Below are positions 18,308 to 25,905 of a stretch of 64,000 nt of DNA, piece by piece (the first letter of the stretch is position 1; each line of letters opens with the position of its first letter). This stretch comes from Saprospiraceae bacterium (GTDB taxonomy: Bacteria > Bacteroidota > Bacteroidia > Chitinophagales > Saprospiraceae): contig JAHCHX010000001.1 of assembly GCA_026129545.1 (NCBI GenBank), forward strand, positions 1,983,501-2,047,500, read 5' to 3'. The translations under genes were made by a program, and so were the position numbers. The notes below the pieces were generated by a model. The model was not told the origin of the DNA. It saw only the letters and a program-made list of their open reading frames with translations, and did no database searches.

Positions 18308-19642
18308 TTATTTTTTTCTTTCAAAATCCAAATCGGGTTCGGCCTCGAACCACTCCTTGGTCTTTTTGAAAACGGTGTCGAACCACGACGGGCCTTTTTC
18401 TTCTGAAACATTGGACAGTTCGCTGTTGTCGTCGGAAACGGGTTGTCCGTCAGCGGGTTGGCCGTTGCCCGGCTCGATGTCCTGCAAGCCGCGCAGCAGC
18501 AGGCCGATGCCTGTGCTGAAAATCGGGCTGTTGACTTTTTCGTGGTAGCCGTGCGCGAGATGCTCCACCGGGACACCGATGCGGCAGGTCATGCCGGTGT
18601 GGAATTCGGTGAGTTTTTCAGAGTGCGCCATGAGCGCGCCGCCGCCGGTGAGCACGATGCCGCCGATGAGTTTGCGTTCGTAGCCGCTGCGCCGGATTTC
18701 CCAAAGCACATAGTCGAGCACCTCCTCCATGCGCGCTTGGATGATGCGGGCGAGGTTTTTCTCGCTGATTTCCTTGTGGTCGCGCCCTTTGAGGCCGGGG
18801 ATGGTGATGATGCGGTTGTCGAACACCTCGTTGGCGAGGGCGGAGCCGAATTTGACTTTAAGTTTTTCGGCCTGCGGCTGCATCACGGTGCAGCCTTCTT
18901 TGATGTCGGCTGTGATGACGTTGCCGCCGAAGGGGATGACCGCCGTGTGGCGGATGATGCCTTCGTGGAAAATCGTGATGTCGGTGGTGCCGCCGCCGAT
19001 GTCCACGAGCGCCACGCCTGCCTGTTTTTCCTCTTCGGAGAGGGTGGCGTCGGCGCTGGCGATGGGTTCGAGGGTGAGGTCGGCGACTTTGAGGCCGACT
19101 TTCTCGATGCAGCGGTAGATGTTGTTGATGGCCGTGATTTGGCCGGTGATGATGTGGAAGTTGGCTTCCAATCGCACGCCGCACATCCCGACGGGGTCGG
19201 TGATGCCCTGCTCGGAGTCCACGGTGAACTCTTGCGGGAAGACGTGAATGATTTTGTCGCCGGGCGGCAGCACGAGTTTGAACATGTCGTTCACCAGCCG
19301 GTCAATGTCGCGGCGGGCGATTTCGGTGTGGTCGCTCTCGCGGGTGAGGATGCCCCGGTGCTGGAGGCTTTTGATGTGCTGGCCTGCGATGCCGACATGA
19401 ACCGAGCGAAATTTCATGCGGGCGTTGCGCTCGCAGATTTCGACGGCTTCGCGGATGGCGTTCACGGTTTTTTCGATGTTCGAGACCACGCCGCGCAGCA
19501 CGCCTGCGCTTTCGACTTTGCCGATGCCGATGATCTCGAGTTTGCCGTGTGTGTTTTTGCGGCCTGCGAGGCAGCAGACTTTTGTGGTGCCAATGTCGAG
19601 GGCAACTACAACATCATGGGGTTGTGGGAGTAATTCCGTCAT
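18308..19642 (-). CDS. ftsA: Cell division protein FtsA
   Basis: Actin-like ATPase that tethers FtsZ to the membrane. 444 residues. Phosphate-1 motif ALDIGTTKVCCLAG (about 14-27), SHS2-type subdomain 1C after it, phosphate-2 VALVDIGGGTTDITIF (about 215), adenosine motif GIVLTGGGALM (about 350). The C-terminal end (WFDTVFKKTKEWFEAE) contains an amphipathic helix suited to membrane binding. Upstream of ftsZ on the same strand, as expected. Confidence 0.97.
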   Translation of the reverse strand: MTELLPQPHDVVVALDIGTTKVCCLAGRKNTHGKLEIIGIGKVESAGVLRGVVSNIEKTVNAIREAVEICERNARMKFRSVHVGIAGQHIKSLQHRGILTRESDHTEIARRDIDRLVNDMFKLVLPPGDKIIHVFPQEFTVDSEQGITDPVGMCGVRLEANFHIITGQITAINNIYRCIEKVGLKVADLTLEPIASADATLSEEEKQAGVALVDIGGGTTDITIFHEGIIRHTAVIPFGGNVITADIKEGCTVMQPQAEKLKVKFGSALANEVFDNRIITIPGLKGRDHKEISEKNLARIIQARMEEVLDYVLWEIRRSGYERKLIGGIVLTGGGALMAHSEKLTEFHTGMTCRIGVPVEHLAHGYHEKVNSPIFSTGIGLLLRGLQDIEPGNGQPADGQPVSDDNSELSNVSEEKGPSWFDTVFKKTKEWFEAEPDLDFERKK

Positions 19643-19669
19643 AACGTTTCTGTTTAAGTGGTTGGAAAA

Positions 19670-19707
19670 GGTTGATGAAGGTTGATAAAAGTTGATAAGG
19701 GTTGATT
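19670..19707. repeat. Short run of GTTGAT-type decamers before ftsA
   Basis: Four consecutive near-decamers (GTTGATGAAG, GTTGATAAAA, GTTGATAAGG, GTTGATTCAC) without the conserved core, in the leader of ftsA. The following stretch 19708-19855 shows no gene and no clear structure. Confidence 0.6.
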
Positions 19708-19855
19708 CACTTGCCCTTCCTGACTTTTTTCAAATTTCTACCGACCAATCCTAGATTGTTTGAGTCTCGGTTTGTTTTCTCAACCCTTCGCTCCCGGCAC
19801 GAAACTCTTTTCCGTCAGCAAAGGTATTTTTAAAATTTTTGTTTCAAAAAAAATT

Positions 19856-19950
19856 GTTGATAAAAATGTTGATGAAGGTTTATAAAGGTTGATAAATCGC
19901 GGTGTATTCTACGTCATCATTAACCTTCATAAACCCTTTATCAACTTTCA
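19856..19950. repeat. dcw spacer hairpin element, copy 2
   Basis: Left arm GTTGATGAAGGTTTATAAAGG, core ATCGCGGTGTATTCTACGT, right arm built of complementary units. It begins right at the stop codon of the four-helix-bundle gene. Confidence 0.78.
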
Positions 19951-20316
19951 TCAGCCCGGTGGCTTTTTTCCGCTGAGGTTGTTGATTTGATAAGTTAATT
20001 TTTCCGTCTCGGTGCGAACCAAAGCGTAATCTTCGTCAGAGAGGTACTCCAAATCATTGCAGATAATCAACAAGTTGACAACCTCCACCGCACTTCCGAA
20101 GGCGATTTCGTAAAAACGGTTTTGGTCGGGCGGGTTGATTCTCGCGCTGCCTTCTGCCAAATTGCAGCAGATGGAAATTCCGGCTCGTCGAATCTGGCTG
20201 GTCGCGCCAAACAGTTCTTCTTTTGGGAAATTTTTTGTTTTTAAATAAATCAATTTCACCACCTGCCGCGCGATTTGCCAGACGGTCATTTTTTCGAAGG
20301 CATAGGTATATTGCAT
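19951..20316 (-). CDS. Four-helix-bundle protein (S23/23S rRNA intervening-sequence family)
   Basis: A 121-residue protein of the family first found inside 23S rRNA intervening sequences. Typical features: the N-terminal FEKMTVWQIARQVVKLIY helix, RRAGISICCNLAEGSAR, and NRFYEIAFGSAVEVVNLL. The family forms four-helix bundles of uncertain function. Here it is a free-standing gene inside the dcw cluster, between ftsQ and ftsA and enclosed by repeats, which suggests it is a passenger. Confidence 0.87.
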   Translation of the reverse strand: MQYTYAFEKMTVWQIARQVVKLIYLKTKNFPKEELFGATSQIRRAGISICCNLAEGSARINPPDQNRFYEIAFGSAVEVVNLLIICNDLEYLSDEDYALVRTETEKLTYQINNLSGKKPPG

Positions 20317-20346
20317 CGTGTTAAAATTTTTTGTTGATGAAAAAAG

Positions 20347-20496
20347 GTTGATGAGGGTTGATGAGGGTTGATGAGGGTTGATGAGCGTTGATGAGGGTTG
20401 ATGAGGGTTGATGAGCGTTGATGAGCGTTGATGAGCGTTGATGAGGGTTGATGAGGGTTGATGAGGGTTGATGAGGGTTGATGAGGGTTGATGAGG
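20347..20496. repeat. 15-copy decamer tandem array
   Basis: Fifteen contiguous 10-bp units, eleven GTTGATGAGG and four GTTGATGAGC, with no indels, running into a GTTGATAAAA unit (20497-20506) and then the 73-bp repeats. The array is in the leader of the four-helix-bundle gene (ATG at 20316). It is open in all frames and so creates spurious ORFs. Confidence 0.9.
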
Positions 20497-20507
20497 GTTG
20501 ATAAAAG

Positions 20508-20716
20508 TTTATGAATCGCGGTGTACTCTACGTTATCAACCTCATAAACCTTCATCAACTCTTATCAACGTTTCAATATGTTTATGAATCGCGGTGTACT
20601 CTACGTTATCAACCTCATAAACCTTCATCAACTCTTATCAACCTTTCAATATGTTTATGAATCGCGGTGTACTCTACGTTATCAACCTCATAAACCTTCA
20701 TCAACTCTTATCAACT
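20508..20716. repeat. 73-bp tandem repeat, 2.9 copies, carrying the spacer-element core
   Basis: Copies start at 20508, 20581 and 20654; the third is cut at the ftsQ stop. Each contains TTTATGAATCGCGG, the core GTGTACTCTACGTTATC and an arm of CTCATAAACC/TTCATCAACT/CTTATCAAC units. The copies are nearly identical, so the expansion is recent. Confidence 0.9.
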
Positions 20717-21488
20717 ACCGCCGACACACCACCTGCCCATTATATTTCAAATTAATTGTTTCATACACCCGCCACCCTGCGTATGGCATTCCTTCTTGGT
20801 AAAAAATCTTCAGTCGCCGCAGTTTGTCGTCCAATTTCCGCGTACTTCCCAGTTCGATTCTTTGGTCGCCCACAAGCGGCACGAGGATGAATTCGCCCGC
20901 GTTGTTGACGTGGATTTGCTGGATGAACGATGCCAAAAACTCGTCGGCCAGCAGGGTTTGGGTCAGGGCAAAAAGGTCTTTGAGGGTGCTGCGCTTGCCT
21001 TCCCAAAACTTGGGGGTGTATGGCGACACGTTGCCAGTGGCCACCAGCACTCGGGCGGCGAAGTTTTTGGAGGGCGGCATTTTCACGCCGTTTTTATCCA
21101 TGTAATAGTTGCCGCCGTTGTTGTCGAGCACACGCACCACGGGTTCGCGCTGTTTCACTTTGATGTGCAGTATGTTCTTTTGGTCTATGTAGGTCTCGGC
21201 ATCCAGAATGAAGGGGTCTTGCTCCAGCACACGCTCCATGCGTTCCACTTCGAGTCGGCTGAGTTCGGTGTTTTCAAGAGTATTGCCAAAAGCCAGCAAC
21301 AGCGCCTGCCGCACGTCGCGCTCGCTAATCAGTTTGTCGCCACTCGCCAACGGCACCACTTCCACCCGCAGCCCTTCGGCAAAGGCATCCTTCTTCCGGC
21401 GGATGGCCGAGAAGAGCACGAGGACGACCACCAAGATGAAAACCACCCAAGCGATGCGGTCGTAGCGGAGATGTGGCACTTTTAGCAT
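20715..21488 (-). CDS. ftsQ: Cell division protein FtsQ
   Basis: Bitopic division protein linking early and late divisome parts. 257 residues: short basic N-terminus, one membrane helix (about 13-28, IAWVVFILVVVLVLFSAI), a POTRA-like domain with ISERDVRQALL and NTELSRLEVERMERVL, then the FtsQ beta domain ending near YNGQVVCRR. Sequence match to other phyla is weak, as is normal for Bacteroidota FtsQ, but position between murC and ftsA supports the call. Confidence 0.9.
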   Translation of the reverse strand: MLKVPHLRYDRIAWVVFILVVVLVLFSAIRRKKDAFAEGLRVEVVPLASGDKLISERDVRQALLLAFGNTLENTELSRLEVERMERVLEQDPFILDAETYIDQKNILHIKVKQREPVVRVLDNNGGNYYMDKNGVKMPPSKNFAARVLVATGNVSPYTPKFWEGKRSTLKDLFALTQTLLADEFLASFIQQIHVNNAGEFILVPLVGDQRIELGSTRKLDDKLRRLKIFYQEGMPYAGWRVYETINLKYNGQVVCRR

Positions 21489-21540
21489 TTTGTCGTTTTC
21501 TTCTTTGAAAAAGTCCTGCAGACTTCATTTTTATTTTCAG

Positions 21541-21560
21541 CCCACCGATTTATCGGTGGG
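21541..21560. repeat. Perfect short palindrome over the murC stop
   Basis: CCCACCGAT / ATCGGTGGG with a 2-nt loop, overlapping the last codons of murC. No T tract follows on the minus strand, so it is a small interspersed palindrome and not a clear terminator. Confidence 0.6.
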
Positions 21561-22917
21561 AAACAAGTGATTTTATCGGTTCAATCATCGTATCAATATC
21601 CCCCGCGCCCATTGTCATCAACACTTCCAAATCTTTGGTTTTCAGGACATTCAGCAATTCGGCTTTGCTGGTCAGGGTCACGTTTTTGTTTTTCATCAAA
21701 CCTGCAATCATCGCCGACGTCACGCCGGGAATCGGCAGTTCGCGGGCAGGATAAATGTCGAGCAGGATGCATTCGTCCAGCCTGTCCAATGCCGCTGCAA
21801 AGCCTTCGGCAAAATCGCGGGTACGGGTGTAGAGGTGCGGTTGGAAAATGCCAGTGACTTTGCGCGTTGGCCAGAGCATCTTGGCTGCGCCGATAACGGC
21901 TTCGAGTTCGGCGGGATGGTGGGCGTAATCGTCCACGTACACTGTTTTTTCATTTTTGAAAATGGTCTCGAAGCGGCGCTTCACGCCTTTAAAATCGGCC
22001 AACGCGACGGGTAACTCCGGCGTAAAACCGCCTGCCGCGAGCGTGGCCGCGATGGCTGCCGTCGCATTCAGCACATTGTGCAGGCCGGGGTAATTGAGTC
22101 GCAAATCGCTCCAGTCCACGATGCTCGACTTGAGGCCGAAGGCCATCTGCCCATCCGCGACATGGACGTTGTAGGCTTCGTAGTAACCTTCTTCGATGCC
22201 GAAGGTGAACACATGGCGACCGCTGGCGACGAGTTCCCTCGCCACATCGTCGAGCGGGAGGCCGTGCCGGTAAATGAGCTTGCCGCCGGGTTTGATTTGG
22301 CGGACGAATTGCTTGTACGATTCCACCACTGCTTCCGGCGTGCCGTAGATGTCCAAGTGGTCGGGGTCGAGCGAGTTCAACACGGCGACTTCGGGATGCA
22401 GGTGCAGGAACGAGCGGTCGTACTCATCGGCTTCCACCACGACCCAATCGCTGGCGCCTTCCACGAAATTGCTGCCGAGATTGAGCGAAATACCGCCCAC
22501 GAAGGCCGTCGCGTCCACGCCGCAAGCACGGAGCAGGTGTGCGGTCATGGTGCTCGTGGTCGTCTTGCCGTGCGTGCCGGCGATGGCGATGCAGCGTTTC
22601 GCTTGGCTGATGATGCCGAGCACTTCGGCGCGTTTTTTCACTGGAAATCCGTGTTCCAAAAACCAGTTCAACTCGGCATGGTCTTTCGGCACGGCGGGGG
22701 TAAACACCACTAAATCAACATGGTCGGGAATAAAACTCACATCGTCGTCATAATGCACGTGCATCCCTTCGGCGGCCAGCGCGCGGGTCAGGTCGGTTTC
22801 GGAGCGGTCGTAGCCATGCACTTCCGCGCCGTGCATTTTGAAGTAGCGCGCCAGTGCCGACATTCCGATGCCGCCGATGCCGATGAAGTAGATGCGTTTT
22901 ATGTCGTCGAAATTCAT
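21550..22917 (-). CDS. murC: UDP-N-acetylmuramate--L-alanine ligase
   Basis: Adds L-alanine to UDP-MurNAc, the first amino acid of the peptidoglycan stem. 455 residues, usual length. N-terminal UDP-binding fold IYFIGIGGIGMSALAR (8-23), ATP-binding loop GTHGKTTTS (about 114-122), central EADEYDRSFL, and the C-terminal domain with VDDYAHHPAELEAV and FQPHLYTRT. Cytoplasmic. It follows the lipocalin-like gene across a 100-bp repeat element. Confidence 0.97.
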   Translation of the reverse strand: MNFDDIKRIYFIGIGGIGMSALARYFKMHGAEVHGYDRSETDLTRALAAEGMHVHYDDDVSFIPDHVDLVVFTPAVPKDHAELNWFLEHGFPVKKRAEVLGIISQAKRCIAIAGTHGKTTTSTMTAHLLRACGVDATAFVGGISLNLGSNFVEGASDWVVVEADEYDRSFLHLHPEVAVLNSLDPDHLDIYGTPEAVVESYKQFVRQIKPGGKLIYRHGLPLDDVARELVASGRHVFTFGIEEGYYEAYNVHVADGQMAFGLKSSIVDWSDLRLNYPGLHNVLNATAAIAATLAAGGFTPELPVALADFKGVKRRFETIFKNEKTVYVDDYAHHPAELEAVIGAAKMLWPTRKVTGIFQPHLYTRTRDFAEGFAAALDRLDECILLDIYPARELPIPGVTSAMIAGLMKNKNVTLTSKAELLNVLKTKDLEVLMTMGAGDIDTMIEPIKSLVSHR

Positions 22918-22925
22918 TTGCTTCT

Positions 22926-23017
22926 GTTTATGAAGGTTTATTAGGTTGATGAAGGTTGATAATTCACAGCGTACTCTACGTTATCAACCTTTATCAACTT
23001 CATAAACCCTTATCAAC
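22926..23017. repeat. dcw spacer hairpin element, copy 4
   Basis: Arms GTTTATGAAGG/TTGATGAAGG and complements around the core CAGCGTACTCTACGTTATC. It fills the spacer between the lipoprotein stop (23018) and the murC start (22917). Confidence 0.78.
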
Positions 23018-23380
23018 CTATTTTTTCACCAGTTTCAAAGTCTCTTTTTGCCCGCCGCGATTCATTTCGAAGTCAAGGCTTGCGCCGTCAGCGTTGAGGA
23101 GTTTTACCATGATTTCTTTTTTGCCTGTTTCGGTGGTGTAGAGTTTGTCTTTCTCGGTGCGCCAAACGCCGCTTTGATTTTGATTGCCAAAAGAGGCCGT
23201 GTAAGTGCCGTCGTCTTTGAATTCAAAATGCACTTGTGAAGCATCCATGCCCGAAGGCTTGTCGAAGATGAGCCACTCCGTGCCTTGCCATTGGCCAAGC
23301 AGGGCGGGGTTTTTGTCGTTGGCGGGTTGGCAGGCAGCCATCGCGACGATGGAAAAGAGAATTAAGAGTTTGATTTTCAT
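23018..23380 (-). CDS. Small lipocalin-like lipoprotein inside the dcw cluster
   Basis: A 120-residue predicted lipoprotein. Signal peptide with lipobox AMAAC (Cys17), then a beta-rich domain with ALLGQWQGTEW near its start and alternating strands (YTASFGNQNQSGVWR, KLYTTETGKKEIMVKLL), like Bacteroidota lipocalin-like domains. The function is unknown. It is co-directional with murG and murC and separated from both by repeat elements. It is not a normal dcw member, so it is probably a later arrival. Confidence 0.75.
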   Translation of the reverse strand: MKIKLLILFSIVAMAACQPANDKNPALLGQWQGTEWLIFDKPSGMDASQVHFEFKDDGTYTASFGNQNQSGVWRTEKDKLYTTETGKKEIMVKLLNADGASLDFEMNRGGQKETLKLVKK

Positions 23381-23394
23381 GTTTTTATTTTTTT

Positions 23395-23490
23395 GTTGAT
23401 TAGAGTTGATAAGGTTTATGAAGGTTGATATATCGCGTACACTCTACGTCATCAACCCTTATCAACCCTCATCAACTTTTATCAACCAAT
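23395..23490. repeat. dcw spacer hairpin element, copy 5 (overlaps murG end)
   Basis: Left arm GTTGATTAGAGTTGATAAGG, core ATCGCGTACACTCTACGTC, right arm of CATCAACCC/TTATCAACC units. The right arm runs into murG: the last codons of murG (VDKS-stop) are element sequence. Confidence 0.78.
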
Positions 23491-24590
23491 TTTATGACCT
23501 CCCGCGCTATCGCCTCCGCCGCGTTGGGCCGGCCCAATTGCCGGATGCTTTCGCTGAGGCTGAAGGCGAGGGCTTCGTTTTCCAAAATCAAAAGGGCTTC
23601 TTGCAGCATTTTCTCGTTTGCCTCGGCGTCGCGGACGAGGCGGGCGGCGCCTTTTTCCACGAGTGCGAGGGCGTTTTTGGTCTGGTGGTCTTCCGCCACG
23701 TTGGGCGACGGGACGAGCACTGCTGGTTTCCCGACAAGACACAATTCGCTGATGGTCAGTGCGCCTGCACGAGAAACGATGACATCTGCCGCCGCGTAGA
23801 GCAAATCCATCCGGTCAATGAAGGTGCGGAGTTGGACGTTGGGCAGCTTCGCCGTATCGCTTTCGCCAAACTCGTATTCGTAGAACTTGCCGCATTGCCA
23901 CAGCACTTGAATGCCATCGTATTTTTCCAAAAACTTGGTGTTGTCGCGCATGGCTTCGTTCAGTGTCCGCGCGCCCAAACTGCCTCCAATGACGGCGAGC
24001 GTCTTTTTGGTGGCGTCAAGCCCGTAGTGCTTCAGGCCTTCCTCACGCTTGCCATTCAAATCCAAAATATCGGAGCGCACCGGGTTTCCCGTGAACACGA
24101 TTTTCTCCGCAGGGAAAAACTGCTCCATCTTGTCGTAGGCCACACAAATTGCGGAGGCTTTTTTACCCAAAATTTTATTGGTGATGCCCGCATATGAATT
24201 TTGCTCTTGTATCAGCGTCGGGATGCTTGCCCGTTGTGCAGCTCGCATTACTGGGCCACTGGCATACCCACCTGTTCCTATCACTACATCAGGCTGGAAA
24301 TGACGAACAATTTTGCGTGCTTTCCACAGGCTTGTCAGTAGTTTGAAGGGGAAGGCCAAGTTCCTGACACTCAGGTTTCTTTGAAACCCTGCTATGCTCA
24401 ATCCCTCTATGGCATAGCCGGCTTGTGGCACGCGCTCCATTTCCATTTTCCCGTTCGCACCGACGAATAGAAACTCCGCATTGGGTCGCAACTTTTTGAT
24501 AGCGTCCGCGATAGCGATAGCCGGGAACACATGGCCTCCCGTGCCGCCGCCAGTGATTAAAATTCGCAGTTGTTTATTGTTATTCGTCAT
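23472..24590 (-). CDS. murG: UDP-GlcNAc:lipid I N-acetylglucosaminyltransferase
   Basis: Makes lipid II from lipid I on the inner face of the membrane. About 372 residues from the ATG at 24590, which sits just before the diagnostic ILITGGGTGGHVFPA loop; in-frame ATGs at 24605 and 24614 add up to eight residues of repeat-like sequence. Further marks: GTGGYASGPVMRAA (about 95-108), IQEQNSYAGITNKIL, GGSLGARTLNEA, and the donor site GALTISELCLVGKPAVLVPSPN. The C-terminal residues come from a dispersed repeat. Confidence 0.96.
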   Translation of the reverse strand: MTNNNKQLRILITGGGTGGHVFPAIAIADAIKKLRPNAEFLFVGANGKMEMERVPQAGYAIEGLSIAGFQRNLSVRNLAFPFKLLTSLWKARKIVRHFQPDVVIGTGGYASGPVMRAAQRASIPTLIQEQNSYAGITNKILGKKASAICVAYDKMEQFFPAEKIVFTGNPVRSDILDLNGKREEGLKHYGLDATKKTLAVIGGSLGARTLNEAMRDNTKFLEKYDGIQVLWQCGKFYEYEFGESDTAKLPNVQLRTFIDRMDLLYAAADVIVSRAGALTISELCLVGKPAVLVPSPNVAEDHQTKNALALVEKGAARLVRDAEANEKMLQEALLILENEALAFSLSESIRQLGRPNAAEAIAREVIKLVDKS

Positions 24591-24602
24591 TTCGTCATTC
24601 GT

Positions 24603-24642
24603 CATTAAGGTCATTGAGGGGCATTGAGGGTCATTAAAAAAA
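24603..24642. repeat. Short decamer-type repeats before murG
   Basis: Consecutive words GTCATTAAG, GTCATTGAGG, GGCATTGAGG, GTCATTAAAA in the ftsW-murG spacer. A similar GGTCATTTGAGGGGTCATT stretch occurs inside murE near 29920. Confidence 0.5.
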
Positions 24643-24658
24643 GTTCATCATTTATCAT

Positions 24659-25792
24659 TTACTCCAAAGATTCTATGTACTTGCTCACGCTCAATATCAT
24701 CCCAAGCGCCACACAGGTGAACAGCATACTGGTGCCACCCATAGAAATCAAAGGCAGCGTGAGGCCAGTGGCTGGCACGAGATTGACATTGACGGCTATA
24801 TTGGCCAATGCTTGCACAGTCAGCATCAGGCTAAGACCAATAGCGAGAAAAGCACCGAATGCCTTGGGGCTTTGGGTCACGAGCTTCACATTCCGCAGAA
24901 ACAACATCACATAGAGCACAAGTACGACGGTGCCACCCAACAGCCCATACTCCTCGCAGATAATCGCATAGATGAAGTCGGCATGGGCGTATGGCAAAAA
25001 ATTGCGAATGATGCTATTGCCGGGGCCTTCGCCGATGACCCCACCTTTGGCAATGGCGATTTTGGCTTGTTGCACCTGAAAGCCGCCGTCCTCGCTATGC
25101 AGAAATTCTTGCACCCTCGATACCCAAGTGTCCACCCGTACGAGGCCGGAATCGGGATAGAGCTTGCCCACTGCAAGCAAACCAGCAAACACAACCATCC
25201 CCAATAGACCCAATAGAAAAATGTACTTCCAGCTCACTCGCCCTATAAACATCAACAACAAACAAGTGAAAAACAATAACACGGCAGTGCTAAGGTTAGC
25301 GGGAGCAATTAGCCCGCAGACAATCAACACCGGGACGATGATCGGCAAAAAGGCTTGTTTGAAACTGCTGATGTAGTCTTGCTTGCGTGTCAGTTCTTTG
25401 GCGATATAGATGAGCAACGCAATTTTGGCAAACTCGGAAGGTTGAAAACTAAACCCAGCGATGTTGAGCCAACGATTGGCATCATTGATGTTTTCACCAT
25501 AGAATAAGGTAAATGTCAATAGGGGAATGGCGGCTAAAATCAATATCGGTGCCACACGCTGATACTGCCGATAGTGCAGCAAATGGCACATATAGATGAT
25601 GAACAACCCGAACGCCAGCCGCACGAGGTGCGACACGAACATCACCGTCGTGTTGCCACCGCGCGAGCGCCATGCCTCCCACCCCGAGGCCGAATACACG
25701 GCCAGCAGGCTGAAGAGGCTCAGCACGGCGATAATCATCCAGATGGTGCGGTCGCCTCTTAATTCTGCTGCAATGCGGTTGCCGAGTGACAT
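24659..25792 (-). CDS. ftsW: Peptidoglycan polymerase FtsW (SEDS family)
   Basis: Polytopic membrane glycosyltransferase that polymerises lipid II at the septum with FtsI. 377 residues from the ATG at 25792 (MSLGNRIAAEL); the longer reading to 25909 crosses a heptamer array and is rejected. Multiple membrane helices; family marks include NDANRWLNIAGFSFQPSEFAK, GEGPGNSIIRNFLPYAHADF and the C-terminal GLTLPLISMGGTSM. It follows murD with an unusual 98-bp array in its leader. Confidence 0.95.
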   Translation of the reverse strand: MSLGNRIAAELRGDRTIWMIIAVLSLFSLLAVYSASGWEAWRSRGGNTTVMFVSHLVRLAFGLFIIYMCHLLHYRQYQRVAPILILAAIPLLTFTLFYGENINDANRWLNIAGFSFQPSEFAKIALLIYIAKELTRKQDYISSFKQAFLPIIVPVLIVCGLIAPANLSTAVLLFFTCLLLMFIGRVSWKYIFLLGLLGMVVFAGLLAVGKLYPDSGLVRVDTWVSRVQEFLHSEDGGFQVQQAKIAIAKGGVIGEGPGNSIIRNFLPYAHADFIYAIICEEYGLLGGTVVLVLYVMLFLRNVKLVTQSPKAFGAFLAIGLSLMLTVQALANIAVNVNLVPATGLTLPLISMGGTSMLFTCVALGMILSVSKYIESLE

Positions 25793-25800
25793 TTTTTTCG

Positions 25801-25898
25801 TTGTTGGTTGTTGGTTGCTGGTTGTTGGTTGCTGGTTGTTGGTTGCTGGTTGTTGGTTGCTGGTTGTTGGTTGCTGGTTGTTGGTTGCTGGTTGTTGG
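25801..25898. repeat. 14-copy heptamer tandem array before ftsW
   Basis: Fourteen contiguous 7-bp units: two TTGTTGG, then strictly alternating TTGCTGG and TTGTTGG, without indels and without any A on the plus strand. It ends 8 nt before the ftsW ATG and starts 7 nt after the murD stop, so it is essentially the whole spacer. Confidence 0.95.
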
Positions 25899-25905
25899 TT
25901 AAAAA

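Noticed and set aside
20347..20496. CRISPR array
   Set aside because: Units are 10 bp and contiguous, without spacers. The heptamer arrays fail for the same reason. No cas genes in the window.
20286..20558. 90-aa ORF of repeated INPHQPSSTL units
   Set aside because: Translation of the decamer array; it overlaps the four-helix-bundle start and has no protein-like part.
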